A stretch of 40,500 nt of DNA from an uncultured Gammaproteobacteria bacterium (lineage in GTDB: Bacteria > Pseudomonadota > Gammaproteobacteria > Poriferisulfidales > GCA-002705445): assembly GCA_913065025.1 (NCBI GenBank), contig CAJYAP010000007.1:1-40500 (forward strand), in the 5' to 3' direction. How positions within the stretch are numbered: position 1 is the first letter of the stretch; the number at the start of each line of letters is the position of its first letter. Below are positions 39,331 to 40,500 of the stretch, in pieces. Made by a program: the position numbers and the translations under genes. The notes under the pieces are model-generated. The model saw nothing but the letters and a program-made list of their open reading frames with translations, was not told the DNA's origin and made no database searches.

Positions 39331-40430
39331 AATTTATGCCTGTAGTCTTTAAAACCCATATTAAAGTCTTTATTCATATGATCACACAATATCATCATTT
39401 TAAAATTTTCACCCATATCAGAAGGAAATAATAAGGATTGTAAAATATTCTTTTTCTCAAAGGGATTAATAATACCTTCAGAATTTTCAAGAATATTTGT
39501 ATTCAAGAGAAATTGTTCTTGTGTTGTATATGCAAGAATTTCTAAATCAAATAAATTTATAATTCTTTTAACTCGAGAAAAGTCAACGCTTGCAGATATA
39601 TCAAAATTTCCTTGATCATTTAATGGCTCTTTTAATTTTTTATGATTTTTATAATACTGTAATGTTCCTAAAGATCTTTCGGGGTGATAAAATTCTTTCT
39701 CGTGATATCCATAATCTATTATTATGAAAACAAAATTGTTAATATTATTGAATATCCCAGAAAAAAAATTTTCATATAACATATTTATCTCAAAATTATA
39801 GTCATTTGGTATTTTATATTTCAATCTTTTTTCAATATTTTTTATTTTTTTTTCTAATAAATTATTACAATCTAAATTAGAAAAACATAATTTATTATCT
39901 TTCAATTTAATAACCTTTTCATAAAATTTATTTTCCTTCTTTAAAAATCTTTTAGTTGGAATTGCATCTAGAACTTCATTTGCTATTAAGAAAATATCTT
40001 TTAAATGACTAATCTCATTGACCCACTCTACTCTACTAGAGTATTTTTTTGAAAGCATACTAATTTTGTTTTTTTGTTGTTCTTTTAAGTAATTACTTTT
40101 TTCTAAAATATAATATTTTTTTGGTAAATAATCATTTCCAGCATTAAGAAGAAAGTTGTAGGCCATTTCTCCGCTACCAGCACCAAATTCTAGGACATAA
40201 TTTATTTTTTTATATTTTTTGCAGTCTTTGTAAAATTTTAATATAGACTCAGTATATAAAGATGAAATCTCTGGGCCGGTGATAAAGTCAGAATTTTTAG
40301 GGTCTAAGCTTATATTTTTATTATTGTAATATCCCAAATTTGGGTAATAAAGGCACATGTCCATGTAATCGTCAAAAGTGATATGGCCATTTTGTTTAGC
40401 TTTTGCATGTATTTTGCTAAGTAATTCCAC
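39327..40430 (-). CDS. SAM-dependent methyltransferase, NDUFAF7/MidA (COG1565) family
   Basis: GHITFDDYMDMCLYYPNLGYYNN; DFITGPEISSLYTES; VLEFGAGSGEMAYNFL; LIANEVLDAIPTKRF; IIDYGYHEKEFYHPERSLGTLQYYKNH. Confidence 0.92.
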   Translation of the reverse strand: MELLSKIHAKAKQNGHITFDDYMDMCLYYPNLGYYNNKNISLDPKNSDFITGPEISSLYTESILKFYKDCKKYKKINYVLEFGAGSGEMAYNFLLNAGNDYLPKKYYILEKSNYLKEQQKNKISMLSKKYSSRVEWVNEISHLKDIFLIANEVLDAIPTKRFLKKENKFYEKVIKLKDNKLCFSNLDCNNLLEKKIKNIEKRLKYKIPNDYNFEINMLYENFFSGIFNNINNFVFIIIDYGYHEKEFYHPERSLGTLQYYKNHKKLKEPLNDQGNFDISASVDFSRVKRIINLFDLEILAYTTQEQFLLNTNILENSEGIINPFEKKNILQSLLFPSDMGENFKMMILCDHMNKDFNMGFKDYRHKL

Positions 40431-40500
40431 GTAGTATCCTATTGTTTGTTAGTTAGTAGAATAATCTAAATATCTAGTATAATGTTTTTATGAATCAAAA

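Noticed and set aside
40431-40500. New + strand gene starting at ATG 40490
   Set aside because: Only a few codons remain before the window end; cannot be supported.
1-40500. CRISPR arrays, IS elements, integrase/prophage genes
   Set aside because: No regularly spaced repeats, transposase or integrase motifs, or phage structural proteins found in the ORF set.

Overview
This window is AT-rich and gene-dense, and reads as a streamlined marine gammaproteobacterium. A SAR86-like origin is my inference from the proteorhodopsin, the retinal cluster and the Pseudomonas-like gene order. Main blocks, left to right: (i) ruvX(partial)-pyrR-pyrB-pyrC', where the pyrC-like protein has lost the HxH metal motif, then yggS-proC-yggT and a SAM-II-class riboswitch candidate upstream of metX-metW; (ii) an accessory stretch with TerB-like, DUF2384 (MbcA/ParS/Xre antitoxin-like) and eukaryote-type SET-domain proteins, a HAD phosphatase, an MFS transporter, DUF2237, and divergent olsA/olsB-like acyltransferases (ornithine lipid); (iii) tRNA-Phe; (iv) a proteorhodopsin with Q at the spectral tuning site (predicted blue-absorbing), an intrinsic terminator, then overlapping crtI-crtB-crtY-blh for retinal, with no crtE; (v) yggX-mutY-moaC / moaD / Do-like protease-mini-asparaginase / rph-rdgB; (vi) the longest non-coding gap in the window (456 bp), with DnaA boxes and an IHF-like site, a candidate oriC or DnaA-binding region; (vii) bL31B, M48 peptidase, dsbD, aroQ-accB-accC-fis-purH-purD (prmA and dusB missing compared with Pseudomonas), and rho/trxA; (viii) an L,D-transpeptidase with a TPR partner, an NDUFA9-like protein, cca, uppP and an NDUFAF7/MidA-like protein. 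I saw no CRISPR array, transposon, prophage or obvious defence island. Most of the window is core genome. The items most worth a second look are the DnaA-box/IHF gap, the SAM-II-like leader, the DUF2384-SET pair, the pyrC' pseudoenzyme and the proteorhodopsin/retinal operon.
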